Shown: positions 1-6,876, counted from the stretch's first letter. The stretch is 7,054 bases of DNA from Clostridia bacterium (GCA_900758165.1 CAAEQN010000031.1:1-7054), one strand, 5' to 3'. The notes: generated from the letters alone by a model not told the origin. Numbers and translations are program-made.

Positions 1-3000
1 ATTTAGAAGAAATGCTTAATAATGCAATACCAAATGTTAAAGCAGAAATAAAAGATTATAAGATTGATGATATAGCAGATAATGAAGATTTATCTGTTGA
101 AGCTGATATGAATGTAAAAAACTTTTCTTATGCTTTAATAGATGATGTCATTTATTATAGAGAAAATAGCAGAATGTATCCTCAAAACTTATCAGAAACT
201 GCTGAAAATAGAGTTAAAAATTTAGTTAAATTAAGAGATATAACAAGAGAAATTATTAACTTGCAACTAGATAATGCAAGTGATAATGAAATACAAGATA
301 AACAAAAAGAGTTAAACGAATTATATGATAAGTTTGTTAAAAAGTATGGACTTATTAACAGCCGTGGTAATGCTAGTGTATTTTCAAATGATGGAAGTTA
401 TTTTCTTTTATGTTCACTTGAAGTTTTAGATGAAAATAGAAATCTAAAAAGAAAAGCTGATTTATTTAATAAAAGAACAATTAAACCTAAATCAAAAGAA
501 AGAATTATTGAAAATGCAAGAGATGCTTTAATAGTATCAATGCAAGAAAAAGCAAAGGTTGATATATCTTATATGCAAAAATTATGTGGATTAGATATAG
601 ATAAAATGCTTGAAGAATTAGAAGGGGAAATATTTAGAGTTCCTGAATATGGTAATCCAAATTATTGGGTTACAGCAGATGAGTATTTATCTGGTAATGT
701 TCGTGAGAAATTAAAAATAGCAAAACAGTTCGCCTTTGAAGATAGTAGTTATCAAAAAAATATAGAATATTTAAAGAAAGTAATTCCAAAAGATATTCCA
801 CCTACTGAAATAAGTATAAGAATAGGTGCAACATGGATACCAGAAGATATAATTACTAACTTTATTTTAGATTTAATAGATGCTAGTTTCTATGCTAGAA
901 GAGATTTAAAAGCACATTATTCTGATGTTACAGGAGAATGGAATATTGAAAATAAGAGTTGTGATAGAAATACCATAGCAGTTACATCTACTTATGGAAC
1001 TAATAGAGCAAATGCTTATAGACTAATAGAGGATGCACTTAACTTAAGAGATACAAAAATCTTTGATTATAACTATGATGAAAATGGTAAAAAAGTTGCA
1101 GTATTAAATAAAAAAGAAACAGCAATAGCTCAAGCTAAACAAGATAAAATTAAACAAGCATTTCAAGATTGGGTATGGAATGATCAGGAAAGAAGAGAAA
1201 GATTAACATATCTTTATAACGAAAAGTTTAATGCAATAATTCCAAGAGAATATGATGGTAGTCATATAACATTTGATGGAATAAATCCAGAAATAACATT
1301 AAGACCACATCAAGTAAATGCAATAGCAAGAGTTTTATATGGTGGAAATACTTTACTAGCTCATGAAGTTGGGGCTGGTAAGACTTTTGAAATGGTAGCA
1401 AGTGCTATGGAAAGTAAAAGATTAGGACTTTGTAATAAGAGCTTGTTTGTAGTACCTAATCACATAATAGAACAATTTGCTAGTGAGTTCTTACAACTTT
1501 ATCCAAGTGCTAATATACTTGTTTCAACTAAAAAAGATTTTGAAACAGCAAATAGAAAGAAGTTTTGTTCAAGAATTGCAACAGGAGAATGGGATGCAGT
1601 AATCATAGGACACTCTCAATTTGAAAAAATACCAATGTCTATTAAAAGACAAGTTGCCATATTAGAGCAACAACTACAAGATACATTAAAGGGAATAGAG
1701 GATTTAAAAAATCATAATGGAGAAAGATTTAGTATTAAAGCATTGATGAAAACACAAAAGTCTATTGAGAAAAAATTAGCTAATCTAAATAGTACATCAA
1801 GAAAAGATGATGTTATCACTTTTGAAGAATTGGGTGTAGATAGATTATTTGTTGATGAAGCACATTATTATAAAAACTTATATCTTTATACTAAAATGAG
1901 AAATGTAGGGGGGATTGCTCAAACAGAGGCACAAAAGTCTAGTGATTTATTTATGAAGTGCAGATATTTAGATGAAATAACTGGTGGAAAAGGAATAGTA
2001 TTTGCAACTGGAACACCAATTTCTAACTCTATGGTTGAACTCTACACTATGCAAAGATATTTGCAATACGATAAACTTATAGAAAGTAAGTTACAACATT
2101 TTGATGCTTGGGCTTCAACTTTTGGAGAAACAGTAACAGCAATAGAACTTGCACCAGAGGGAACTGGTTATAGAACTAAAACTAGATTTGCTAAATTTTA
2201 TAACTTACCAGAGTTAATGAATATGTTTAAGGAAGTTGCTGATATAAAAACATCTGATACTTTAAATTTGCCACTACCTAAAGCAAATTATGAAAATATT
2301 GTAATAAAACCAAGCCAAACTCAATTAGATTTAGTAAATTCATTAGGAGAACGAGCTGAAAAAGTAAGGAATAGAGAAGTAGATTCAAAAGTAGATAATA
2401 TGCTTAAAATCACTAATGAGGGTAGAAAAATAGCACTAGATCAAAGACTAATAAATGAATTATTACCAGATTATGAGAATAGTAAAATAGATACTTGCTC
2501 ACAAAATATTTATAGAATATGGGAAGAAACAAAAGATAAAAAGTCTGCCCAATTAGTATTTTGTGATTTATCTACTCCAAAAGGTGATGGTTCGTTTGAT
2601 GCTTACACTGATTTAAAAAATAAATTAGTAGAAAAAGGTATACCAGAAAACGAAATAGAGTTTATTCATAATGCTAATACAGAATTACAAAAACAAGCAC
2701 TATTTGCCAAAGTAAGAGCAGGACAAGTAAGAGTTTTAATGGGTAGCACAGTTAAAATGGGTGCTGGAACAAACTGTCAAGATAGACTAATAGCACTTCA
2801 TGATTTAGATTGTCCGTGGCGACCTAGTGATTTAATACAAAGAAGTGGAAGAATTATAAGACAAGGAAATCAAAATAAAGAAGTATATATTTATAGATAT
2901 GTAACAGAAAAAACATTTGATGCTTACCTTTATCAGTTAGTAGAGAATAAACAGAAGTTCATATCTCAAATAATGACATCAAAAACACCTGTTAGAAGTG

Positions 3001-3767
3001 CTGAAGATATAGATGAAGTAGCACTTTCTTATGCAGAAATAAAAGCACTTGCAGCTGGTAATCCATTGATAATTGAAAAAACTGAATTAGATACTCAAGT
3101 ATCAAAATTAAAACTTTTAAAACAAAGCTATCTAAATGAACAATATGATTTAGAAGATAAAATTAAAAAGAAGTATCCTAATAGAATAAAAGAATTAGAA
3201 AAAAGTATTGAAAATTATAAAACTGATATTGAATATCTAAGTGATAATTATAGTAATGAAGATAGTTTTACTGGTATGATTATCAATGGAATAACATATT
3301 CTGAAAAGCAAGAAGCAGGTGCGAAGATAATTGATGAATGTAAAAGTATTATAAGTGATGAAACAAAAGAGATAGGAGAGTATAAAGGATTTAAAATGGA
3401 GTTAAAGTTCTTTGCATTTATGAAAGAGTATAACTTAATTTTAAAGAGAAATTCTATTACTATTGTTAATCTAGGAAATAGTGAACTTGGAAATATTACA
3501 AGAATTGATAATGCACTAGATAATATATCAAGTCATTTGTTAGACTCGCAAGCAGAACTTGAAACAATAAAAACTCAACTTGAAAAAGCAAAATTAGAGT
3601 TTGGTAAATCATTTAATCAAGAAGAAGAGTTAAAAGAAAAACAAAAAAGATTAAATGAGGTTAATAGATTATTAAATATGAATGAGAAAACTAACGAAAT
3701 ATTAGATGATGATGTAGAAGAAGTAGAGCAAAATAGGCAAATGTATAAAAACAGCTACGAAAGATAA
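1..3767 (+). CDS. SNF2/DEAD-like superfamily 2 helicase of a conjugative element, 5' partial
   Basis: C-terminal part of a giant superfamily 2 helicase. The frame is open to the window edge (codons for LEE precede the ATG at 12), so that ATG is very likely internal. Numbering from it, about 430 residues of element-specific N-terminal sequence lead to RPHQ (431-434), Walker A GAGKT (454-458, Lys457), motif Ia around FVVPNHI (about 480), DEAH (615-618) and motif III-like ATGTPISNS (665-673). The second RecA lobe has GAGTN (917-921) and motif VI QRSGRIIRQG (943-952) with both arginines. All ATPase motifs are intact. The tail from about 1030 to 1251 is Lys/Glu-rich and probably coiled coil. From family knowledge, relatives in Firmicutes conjugative elements exceed 2000 residues and carry an N-terminal adenine-specific methylase, with a suspected antirestriction role; that half is not visible here. 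It ends in TAA at 3765-3767, with no clear terminator before the next promoter. Confidence 0.9.
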   Translation, partial: LEEMLNNAIPNVKAEIKDYKIDDIADNEDLSVEADMNVKNFSYALIDDVIYYRENSRMYPQNLSETAENRVKNLVKLRDITREIINLQLDNASDNEIQDKQKELNELYDKFVKKYGLINSRGNASVFSNDGSYFLLCSLEVLDENRNLKRKADLFNKRTIKPKSKERIIENARDALIVSMQEKAKVDISYMQKLCGLDIDKMLEELEGEIFRVPEYGNPNYWVTADEYLSGNVREKLKIAKQFAFEDSSYQKNIEYLKKVIPKDIPPTEISIRIGATWIPEDIITNFILDLIDASFYARRDLKAHYSDVTGEWNIENKSCDRNTIAVTSTYGTNRANAYRLIEDALNLRDTKIFDYNYDENGKKVAVLNKKETAIAQAKQDKIKQAFQDWVWNDQERRERLTYLYNEKFNAIIPREYDGSHITFDGINPEITLRPHQVNAIARVLYGGNTLLAHEVGAGKTFEMVASAMESKRLGLCNKSLFVVPNHIIEQFASEFLQLYPSANILVSTKKDFETANRKKFCSRIATGEWDAVIIGHSQFEKIPMSIKRQVAILEQQLQDTLKGIEDLKNHNGERFSIKALMKTQKSIEKKLANLNSTSRKDDVITFEELGVDRLFVDEAHYYKNLYLYTKMRNVGGIAQTEAQKSSDLFMKCRYLDEITGGKGIVFATGTPISNSMVELYTMQRYLQYDKLIESKLQHFDAWASTFGETVTAIELAPEGTGYRTKTRFAKFYNLPELMNMFKEVADIKTSDTLNLPLPKANYENIVIKPSQTQLDLVNSLGERAEKVRNREVDSKVDNMLKITNEGRKIALDQRLINELLPDYENSKIDTCSQNIYRIWEETKDKKSAQLVFCDLSTPKGDGSFDAYTDLKNKLVEKGIPENEIEFIHNANTELQKQALFAKVRAGQVRVLMGSTVKMGAGTNCQDRLIALHDLDCPWRPSDLIQRSGRIIRQGNQNKEVYIYRYVTEKTFDAYLYQLVENKQKFISQIMTSKTPVRSAEDIDEVALSYAEIKALAAGNPLIIEKTELDTQVSKLKLLKQSYLNEQYDLEDKIKKKYPNRIKELEKSIENYKTDIEYLSDNYSNEDSFTGMIINGITYSEKQEAGAKIIDECKSIISDETKEIGEYKGFKMELKFFAFMKEYNLILKRNSITIVNLGNSELGNITRIDNALDNISSHLLDSQAELETIKTQLEKAKLEFGKSFNQEEELKEKQKRLNEVNRLLNMNEKTNEILDDDVEEVEQNRQMYKNSYER

Positions 3768-3776
3768 TTTGTACAT

Positions 3777-3805
3777 TTGTTAAATGCTCTTTATAGTTTT
3801 ATAAT
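3777..3805 (+). promoter_or_regulatory. Sigma-A-type promoter of the HTH operon, with possible operator
   Basis: The -35 box TTGTTA (3777-3782) and a perfect -10 box TATAAT (3800-3805) are separated by 17 bases. Transcription should start near 3812, just ahead of the Shine-Dalgarno sequence. An inverted repeat CATTT-GTT-AAATG (3774-3786) overlaps the -35 box and could be an operator for the HTH protein encoded directly downstream; that regulatory link is inference. Confidence 0.7.
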
Positions 3806-3813
3806 GCTTTATG

Positions 3814-3821
3814 AAAGGTGG
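3814..3821 (+). promoter_or_regulatory. Ribosome binding site that sets a GTG start
   Basis: AAAGGTGG lies 7 bases before GTG 3829. The in-frame ATG at 3811 sits upstream of this site, has no Shine-Dalgarno sequence of its own, and lies at or before the predicted transcription start. The GTG is therefore the likely start. Confidence 0.7.
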
Positions 3822-3828
3822 AAGTATT

Positions 3829-4119
3829 GTGGATGTAGAGAGAGTTAAAGAAAGAAACAAAAGAGTTGCAAAAGCAAATGCAGAATTAAAAAAGATAATT
3901 TCATATAATGTTAGATATTACAGAACTATAAGAGGAATGAATGAAGAAGAATTAGCATCATATCTTGGTAAAAAGGGACAATATATTAAAAAGTTAGAAA
4001 ATGGAGAGTTAAAAGCTAATCCTCCTATTGATACTATTGATAAAATGGCTTGGGCTTTAGGAGTTCCTTTTGTAGCAATAATTAAAGACAGGAATGAAAA
4101 AAATGAAAAAGATGAATAG
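3829..4119 (+). CDS. Small Cro/C1 (XRE)-type helix-turn-helix regulator
   Basis: Probable DNA-binding regulator of 96 residues from the GTG start. The first 22 residues are basic and helical (RVKERNKRVAKANAELKK). A Cro/C1-type helix-turn-helix follows at about residues 24-60: ISYNVRYYRTIRGMNEEELA, then YLGKKGQYIKKLENGE, where the second part is the typical recognition helix plus the conserved KLENG turn. The end, IDTIDKMAWALGVP, is the usual closing helix of the fold. There is no sensor or oligomerisation domain beyond it. It is the first gene behind a strong promoter with an inverted repeat on the -35 box, which suggests autoregulation (inference). Its last 17 bases overlap the next gene's chosen start, pointing to translational coupling. 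The HTH class is clear; the target genes are not known. A longer ATG start at 3811 (102 residues) is possible but poorly supported. Confidence 0.8.
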   Translation: MDVERVKERNKRVAKANAELKKIISYNVRYYRTIRGMNEEELASYLGKKGQYIKKLENGELKANPPIDTIDKMAWALGVPFVAIIKDRNEKNEKDE

Positions 4120-4447
4120 TTTTTTTAAGATAAGTTATGAAACTTTTGGATATTTTGTTTCTGATATGCAACTTGATTTACAAAAGAAAAATAAAGTATA
4201 TTCTAAATTAGAAATGAATAATCAACAACTTTTAAAAAAATATCCTAATGTAAACAAGATTATTGAAAGTACAAATCCTAATAATTTAAATAGTAATGAA
4301 TGTCTAGCTTTAATAGAAATACTAAAAAATCTTTTAAATCAAAAGTATATAGAACTAGAAGAAATGTTTTTTAAAGGACAATATGAAATGTTATATACAT
4401 TAAATAGAATGAATTATTTTGATAAAGATATTGACAATAAAAGTTAA
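4103..4447 (+). CDS. Small conserved-looking protein of unknown function
   Basis: I do not recognise a named family. The chosen start gives 114 residues: ATG 4103 has AGGA (4090-4093) 9 bases upstream, while ATG 4094 in the same frame abuts that AGGA and ATG 4112 lies too far from it. The protein is Lys/Asn-rich and predicted helical, with no signal peptide, membrane segment or metal-binding cysteines. The N-terminal half (SYETFGYFVSDMQLDLQKK) and the C-terminal half (ECLALIEILKNLL, then YIELEEMFFKGQYEMLYTL) look like two helical segments around an Asn/Pro-rich linker at about residues 48-68. The C-terminal pattern resembles small accessory proteins that often sit between the regulator and Toprim genes of Firmicutes conjugative elements; this is only an impression. 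It overlaps the HTH gene by 17 bases and is followed by a 25-base gap, so it is part of the operon. Confidence 0.7.
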   Translation: MKKMNSFFKISYETFGYFVSDMQLDLQKKNKVYSKLEMNNQQLLKKYPNVNKIIESTNPNNLNSNECLALIEILKNLLNQKYIELEEMFFKGQYEMLYTLNRMNYFDKDIDNKS

Positions 4448-4461
4448 TATCTTTTTAGATT

Positions 4462-4466
4462 GGAGG
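4462..4466 (+). promoter_or_regulatory. Ribosome binding site that sets a GTG start
   Basis: A perfect GGAGG lies 6 bases before GTG 4473. The longer in-frame start at ATG 4419 would overlap the previous gene by 29 bases and has no ribosome binding site, so the 18 extra residues are rejected. Confidence 0.75.
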
Positions 4467-4472
4467 AAGAAA

Positions 4473-5138
4473 GTGAAATCAAATAAAACATTATTAGATG
4501 AATTAAATAATAAATTAGAAAAAGAATATAATGAATTTATTCAAGAAATAATAAAATTAGATCCTTTAAGTATTATAAATAAAACTTATGAAATAACTTT
4601 AAAACAGGAAATTAAAGATTTATATGTCAGTAGTGATATTCTTGATAGATATGAAATTAAAGCACTTCTTGAAAGAAATAATACATTAAAATACTTATAT
4701 GAGTCTTGGCTTGAATATGATTTTGATATTCATAAGGAAGTAGAAGAATTAGTACAAGAAGATATAAATGAACTATGTAGGGAATATGTTGATAAGCATC
4801 TGTTAAATTGTAAAGATGATAATAAGTATATTATAATTAGTGACACATTAGAAGAACTAAATAATTATGATTTTTGTTATCATTTAAAACAAAAATATGG
4901 ACTAGGAAAGTATGAAACTTTAAGTCCATTATTAGTTAAAGAAATACTTGATAGTGGTGGAACAAGATATTTATATGACTTTCTTAATGATGTTAAAGAT
5001 AACGAACAATTAAAATATTTAGTAGATATAAATACCTTTAATAGTAATTTTTATAATAATATTGAAGAAAAGATATTACCTATTTTAAAAGAAACTATAA
5101 CAAGAGAGAAAAAGCAAAAAGATAAAGAGGAAAGATAA
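4473..5138 (+). CDS. DUF3848-like protein of a conjugative element
   Basis: A protein of 221 residues from GTG 4473. Residues 5 to about 95 match my memory of DUF3848, a helical domain of unknown function found in Firmicutes mobile elements. Landmarks are LLDELNNKLEKEYNEF, then INKTYEITLKQEIKDLY, an ALLERNNTLKYLYESWLEYD stretch and an acidic helix EVEELVQEDI. In other elements this domain is often fused to further domains, whereas here it stands alone. The second half (about 96-205) is helical without a motif I can name; a YHLKQKYGLGKYETLSPLL stretch is the most distinctive part. The C-terminus is highly charged (REKKQKDKEER). No catalytic residues, signal peptide or membrane segment are seen. 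The stop codon overlaps the ATG of the Toprim gene by one base (TAATG), a coupling arrangement that suggests the two proteins are made together. Family assignment is moderately sure; function is unknown. Confidence 0.7.
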   Translation: MKSNKTLLDELNNKLEKEYNEFIQEIIKLDPLSIINKTYEITLKQEIKDLYVSSDILDRYEIKALLERNNTLKYLYESWLEYDFDIHKEVEELVQEDINELCREYVDKHLLNCKDDNKYIIISDTLEELNNYDFCYHLKQKYGLGKYETLSPLLVKEILDSGGTRYLYDFLNDVKDNEQLKYLVDINTFNSNFYNNIEEKILPILKETITREKKQKDKEER

Positions 5139-6106
5139 TGGCATACTTTACTCAAGAACAGATAGATAAAGCAAAAGAAATAGATGTATTATCTTATTTG
5201 CAAAATAAAAATCCAGATGAATTAGTATATGAATCAAGAGGTACATATCACACAAGAACACATGATAGTTTAAAGATAAGTAATGGTAAATGGTACTGGT
5301 TTTCAAGAGGAATTGGAGGGATTACAGCACTAGAATATTTAATACAAGTAGAAGAATATTCATTTACTGAAGCAGTAGAACACTTAATTAACCAAAAAGG
5401 AATAGAAAAAAAATACATACCAAAGATACAACTGACTGAAAAAGAAAAGATAAAAAAGTTAGTTCTACCGAATAAATCTAAATATAATGATAGAGTAATT
5501 ACTTATTTAACTGATAGAGGAATAAGTAAAACTATAGTAGAAGAATGTATAAATAAAGGTTATATTTATCAAACTTATCCACATAATAATGTAGTTTTTG
5601 TGGGATTTGATGAAGAAAATAATCCTAGATATGCAGGTGTTAGAGGAACAAATGCAAGTAGATACATGTGTGATGCTTATGGTAGTGATAAAGCATTTTC
5701 TTTTAAATTAAAGTCAATTATTCCAAATAATGAAGTACATATATTTGAAAGTGCTATTGATTTATTATCTTATGCGACCATAAAAGAAATGAAAAATGAA
5801 AAATGGGATGAAGAAAATTTATTATCTCTAGCAGGAGTTTATCAAACTTCAAAAGATGTAATAGGTAGTAAAGTGGCTAAAACAATAACAACTTATTTAA
5901 AAAATAATCAAAATATAGATACAATTATAGTGCATTTTGATAATGATAATGCAGGAAGATTAGCAACTAAAGCATTAGAATATTCTTTATCAGACAGTTA
6001 TAAAATAATTGATGCTCCAGCACAAATTGGAAAAGATTACAATGATTACTTATGCAATTTAAAAAATATAAATTGGAAAAGTAAGTATCAAGTCAAAGAA
6101 AGATAA
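5138..6106 (+). CDS. DUF3991-Toprim primase-like protein
   Basis: A 322-residue protein, typical for DUF3991-plus-Toprim proteins of conjugative elements. Residues 5-90 resemble the zinc-ribbon region of DnaG-type primases (KWYWFSRGIGG, then ALEYLIQ), but the zinc-binding Cys/His set is missing. DUF3991 covers about 115-185 (ITYLTDRGIS, VVFVGFDEENNPRYAGVRGT). The Toprim fold follows: the acidic motif FESAIDLLSYA with Glu204, then IIVHFDNDNAGRLA with Asp268 and Asp270, and the closing KDYNDYL (299-305). The Toprim acidic residues are thus all present and metal-dependent nucleotidyl or phosphodiester chemistry on DNA is possible; the reaction is not established for this family, and a role in priming or processing transferred DNA is inference. 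It starts at ATG 5138 behind GAGG (5127-5130, 7-base spacer), overlapping the previous stop codon. It is the last gene of the HTH operon and directly precedes the structured intergenic region. Confidence 0.88.
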   Translation: MAYFTQEQIDKAKEIDVLSYLQNKNPDELVYESRGTYHTRTHDSLKISNGKWYWFSRGIGGITALEYLIQVEEYSFTEAVEHLINQKGIEKKYIPKIQLTEKEKIKKLVLPNKSKYNDRVITYLTDRGISKTIVEECINKGYIYQTYPHNNVVFVGFDEENNPRYAGVRGTNASRYMCDAYGSDKAFSFKLKSIIPNNEVHIFESAIDLLSYATIKEMKNEKWDEENLLSLAGVYQTSKDVIGSKVAKTITTYLKNNQNIDTIIVHFDNDNAGRLATKALEYSLSDSYKIIDAPAQIGKDYNDYLCNLKNINWKSKYQVKER

Positions 6107-6211
6107 AAAGGAAGTCTTGGTGCAGACTAAGACTTATGTCTTAGCCAGCACTGCAAATGTCCTCCTAACATTTGCTGATAGTTAGGGAAACCCTAAACCC
6201 CTTTTTGTTAG
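6105..6211 (+). other. Structured intergenic element; candidate oriT or structured RNA
   Basis: Three perfect stem-loops follow each other. The first is CTAAGAC-TTAT-GTCTTAG (6127-6144), the second GCAAATGT-CCTCCTA-ACATTTGC (6153-6175), the third TTAGGG-AAA-CCCTAA (6182-6196). AAAAAGG (6105-6111) can pair with CCTTTTT (6200-6206), enclosing all three. Competing pairings exist: AAGTCTT 6112-6118 with AAGACTT 6129-6135, TGCAG 6121-6125 with CTGCA 6151-6155, and CCTAAC 6164-6169 with GTTAGG 6181-6186. This is far more than a terminator needs, and the T-run is five bases away from the last stem. Its place just after the Toprim gene fits an origin of transfer in this element type. From memory, GC-richer versions with the same CCTCCT loop occur in related elements, but I could not verify this. 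Confidence 0.5.
6120..6185 (+). other. Possible 21-codon leader ORF inside the structured element
   Basis: GTG 6120 lies 7 bases after AGGA (6109-6112) and opens 21 codons ending in TAG 6183-6185. The peptide would begin MQTKTYVLAS and end in LLTFADS. It spans the first two hairpins and ends in the third. It could be a leader peptide, or it may only be an open stretch in a conserved non-coding element. No codon-usage evidence is possible at this length. Confidence 0.2.
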
Positions 6212-6223
6212 TATATATACACT

Positions 6224-6252
6224 TTGTTAAAAAGAATAAAGAAAAATATGAT
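6224..6252 (+). promoter_or_regulatory. Promoter of the lipoprotein unit
   Basis: The -35 box TTGTTA (6224-6229) and -10 box TATGAT (6247-6252) are 17 bases apart. A TATAAT at 6252-6257 is an alternative -10 box but has no good partner at the right distance. Two palindromes flank or overlap the promoter: GTATATATAC (6211-6220) just upstream and ATATAATTATAT (6251-6262) on the -10 side. Either could bind a regulator, though in such AT-rich DNA both may be chance. Confidence 0.6.
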
Positions 6253-6273
6253 ATAATTATATATAGAAGTGAC

Positions 6274-6313
6274 AGACAAATAGTAATTTGTTGAAATGGA
6301 GGATTGATTATGA
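6274..6313 (+). repeat. 40-base duplicated leader, copy 1
   Basis: Matches 6897-6936 at 39 of 40 positions. It contains a hairpin ACAAAT-AGTA-ATTTGT (6276-6291), then GGAGG (6298-6302), and ends at the ATG of the lipoprotein gene plus one base. Similarity stops there: the coding sequences that follow are unrelated. Confidence 0.95.
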
Positions 6314-6876
6314 GAAAGACATTATTTGCTATTTTACTATGTGGGGTTATGGTTTTAGGATTAACAGGATGTGGCAAGTCTAGTGTAGAGGATGCTAAAA
6401 AAGATTTACAAGAAAGTCAAGAAAAATATGGTTCCGTTGAAAAAGAAACAACTGATGCTTTAGTTGCAAAATTTAATACTGAAGTAATGGATAAGGATGG
6501 TTCTTCTTTAAATCCAGCATCAACTGATTATTTAACTGAACATAATAATCAGTATTGGTATGGATTACTTGATGGAGTTTCATTAGTAATTGTTCCAGAA
6601 AAATATACAGGAGATAAAGCAACTGACATTGTAGACTATATGCTCATTTATGTAGATAAAGCTAGTAAGTATGGTGATGCTGCACTTACATATGCTAAAC
6701 ATTTAATAAAAGCAAATTATAATGAGGCAACGGAAACTGAAATTAATACATTATTAGATGAAGCAAAAACTAAATCGACTACTGGTAAAACAGCATATAA
6801 CGGAAAAGGTATCTCTGTTGGTTATTTAGATAGCAGTGATTATTATCAATATCAAGTATTAAGATTTTACAAATAA
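6310..6876 (+). CDS. Small exported lipoprotein of unknown function
   Basis: A 188-residue lipoprotein from ATG 6310, chosen because GGAGG lies 7 bases upstream; the in-frame TTG at 6304 is only 1 base from that site. The signal peptide is basic (MRKT), then hydrophobic (LFAILLCGVMVLG), with a lipobox LTGC, so Cys21 should be lipidated after cleavage and the protein held on the outer face of the membrane. A charged helix (VEDAKKDLQESQEKYGSVEK) follows. The rest is a globular domain of about 130 residues rich in Tyr, Asp and Thr (QYWYGLLDGVSLVIVPEKY, DIVDYMLIYVDKASKYGDAA, then a C-terminal YYQYQVLRFYK). I do not recognise a family and see no catalytic motif. It has its own promoter and no clear terminator, so it may be co-transcribed with the next gene. 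It looks like cargo unrelated to DNA transfer. Confidence 0.85.
   Translation: MRKTLFAILLCGVMVLGLTGCGKSSVEDAKKDLQESQEKYGSVEKETTDALVAKFNTEVMDKDGSSLNPASTDYLTEHNNQYWYGLLDGVSLVIVPEKYTGDKATDIVDYMLIYVDKASKYGDAALTYAKHLIKANYNEATETEINTLLDEAKTKSTTGKTAYNGKGISVGYLDSSDYYQYQVLRFYK

Noticed and set aside
4419..4472. Longer N-terminus of the DUF3848-like protein from ATG 4419
   Set aside because: It overlaps the previous gene, lacks a ribosome binding site, and contains the real GGAGG as codons; GTG 4473 is far better placed.
5138..5410. Zinc-binding primase domain at the N-terminus of the Toprim protein
   Set aside because: The region resembles the primase fold, but the Cys/His ligands are absent, so zinc binding cannot be claimed.
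6182..6201. Telomere-like TTAGGG / CCCTAAACCC
   Set aside because: Only one hairpin-forming copy, in a clearly bacterial context; the likeness is coincidental.
6182..6206. Intrinsic terminator (TTAGGG-AAA-CCCTAA followed by T5)
   Set aside because: The T-run begins five bases after the stem (ACCCC lies between) and the stem is short, so it is a poor terminator on its own. Termination after the Toprim gene may still occur here, but the element is better described as a whole.
6296..6307. Three-codon upstream ORF (ATG GAG GAT TGA) in both leader copies
   Set aside because: It is created by the ribosome binding site GGAGG itself and has no separate site for initiation.
6165..6377. Minus-strand open frame of 70 codons
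   Set aside because: It runs antisense across the hairpin element, the promoter and the lipoprotein signal-peptide region, has no ribosome binding site I can see, and its composition is that of reverse-read AT-rich DNA.
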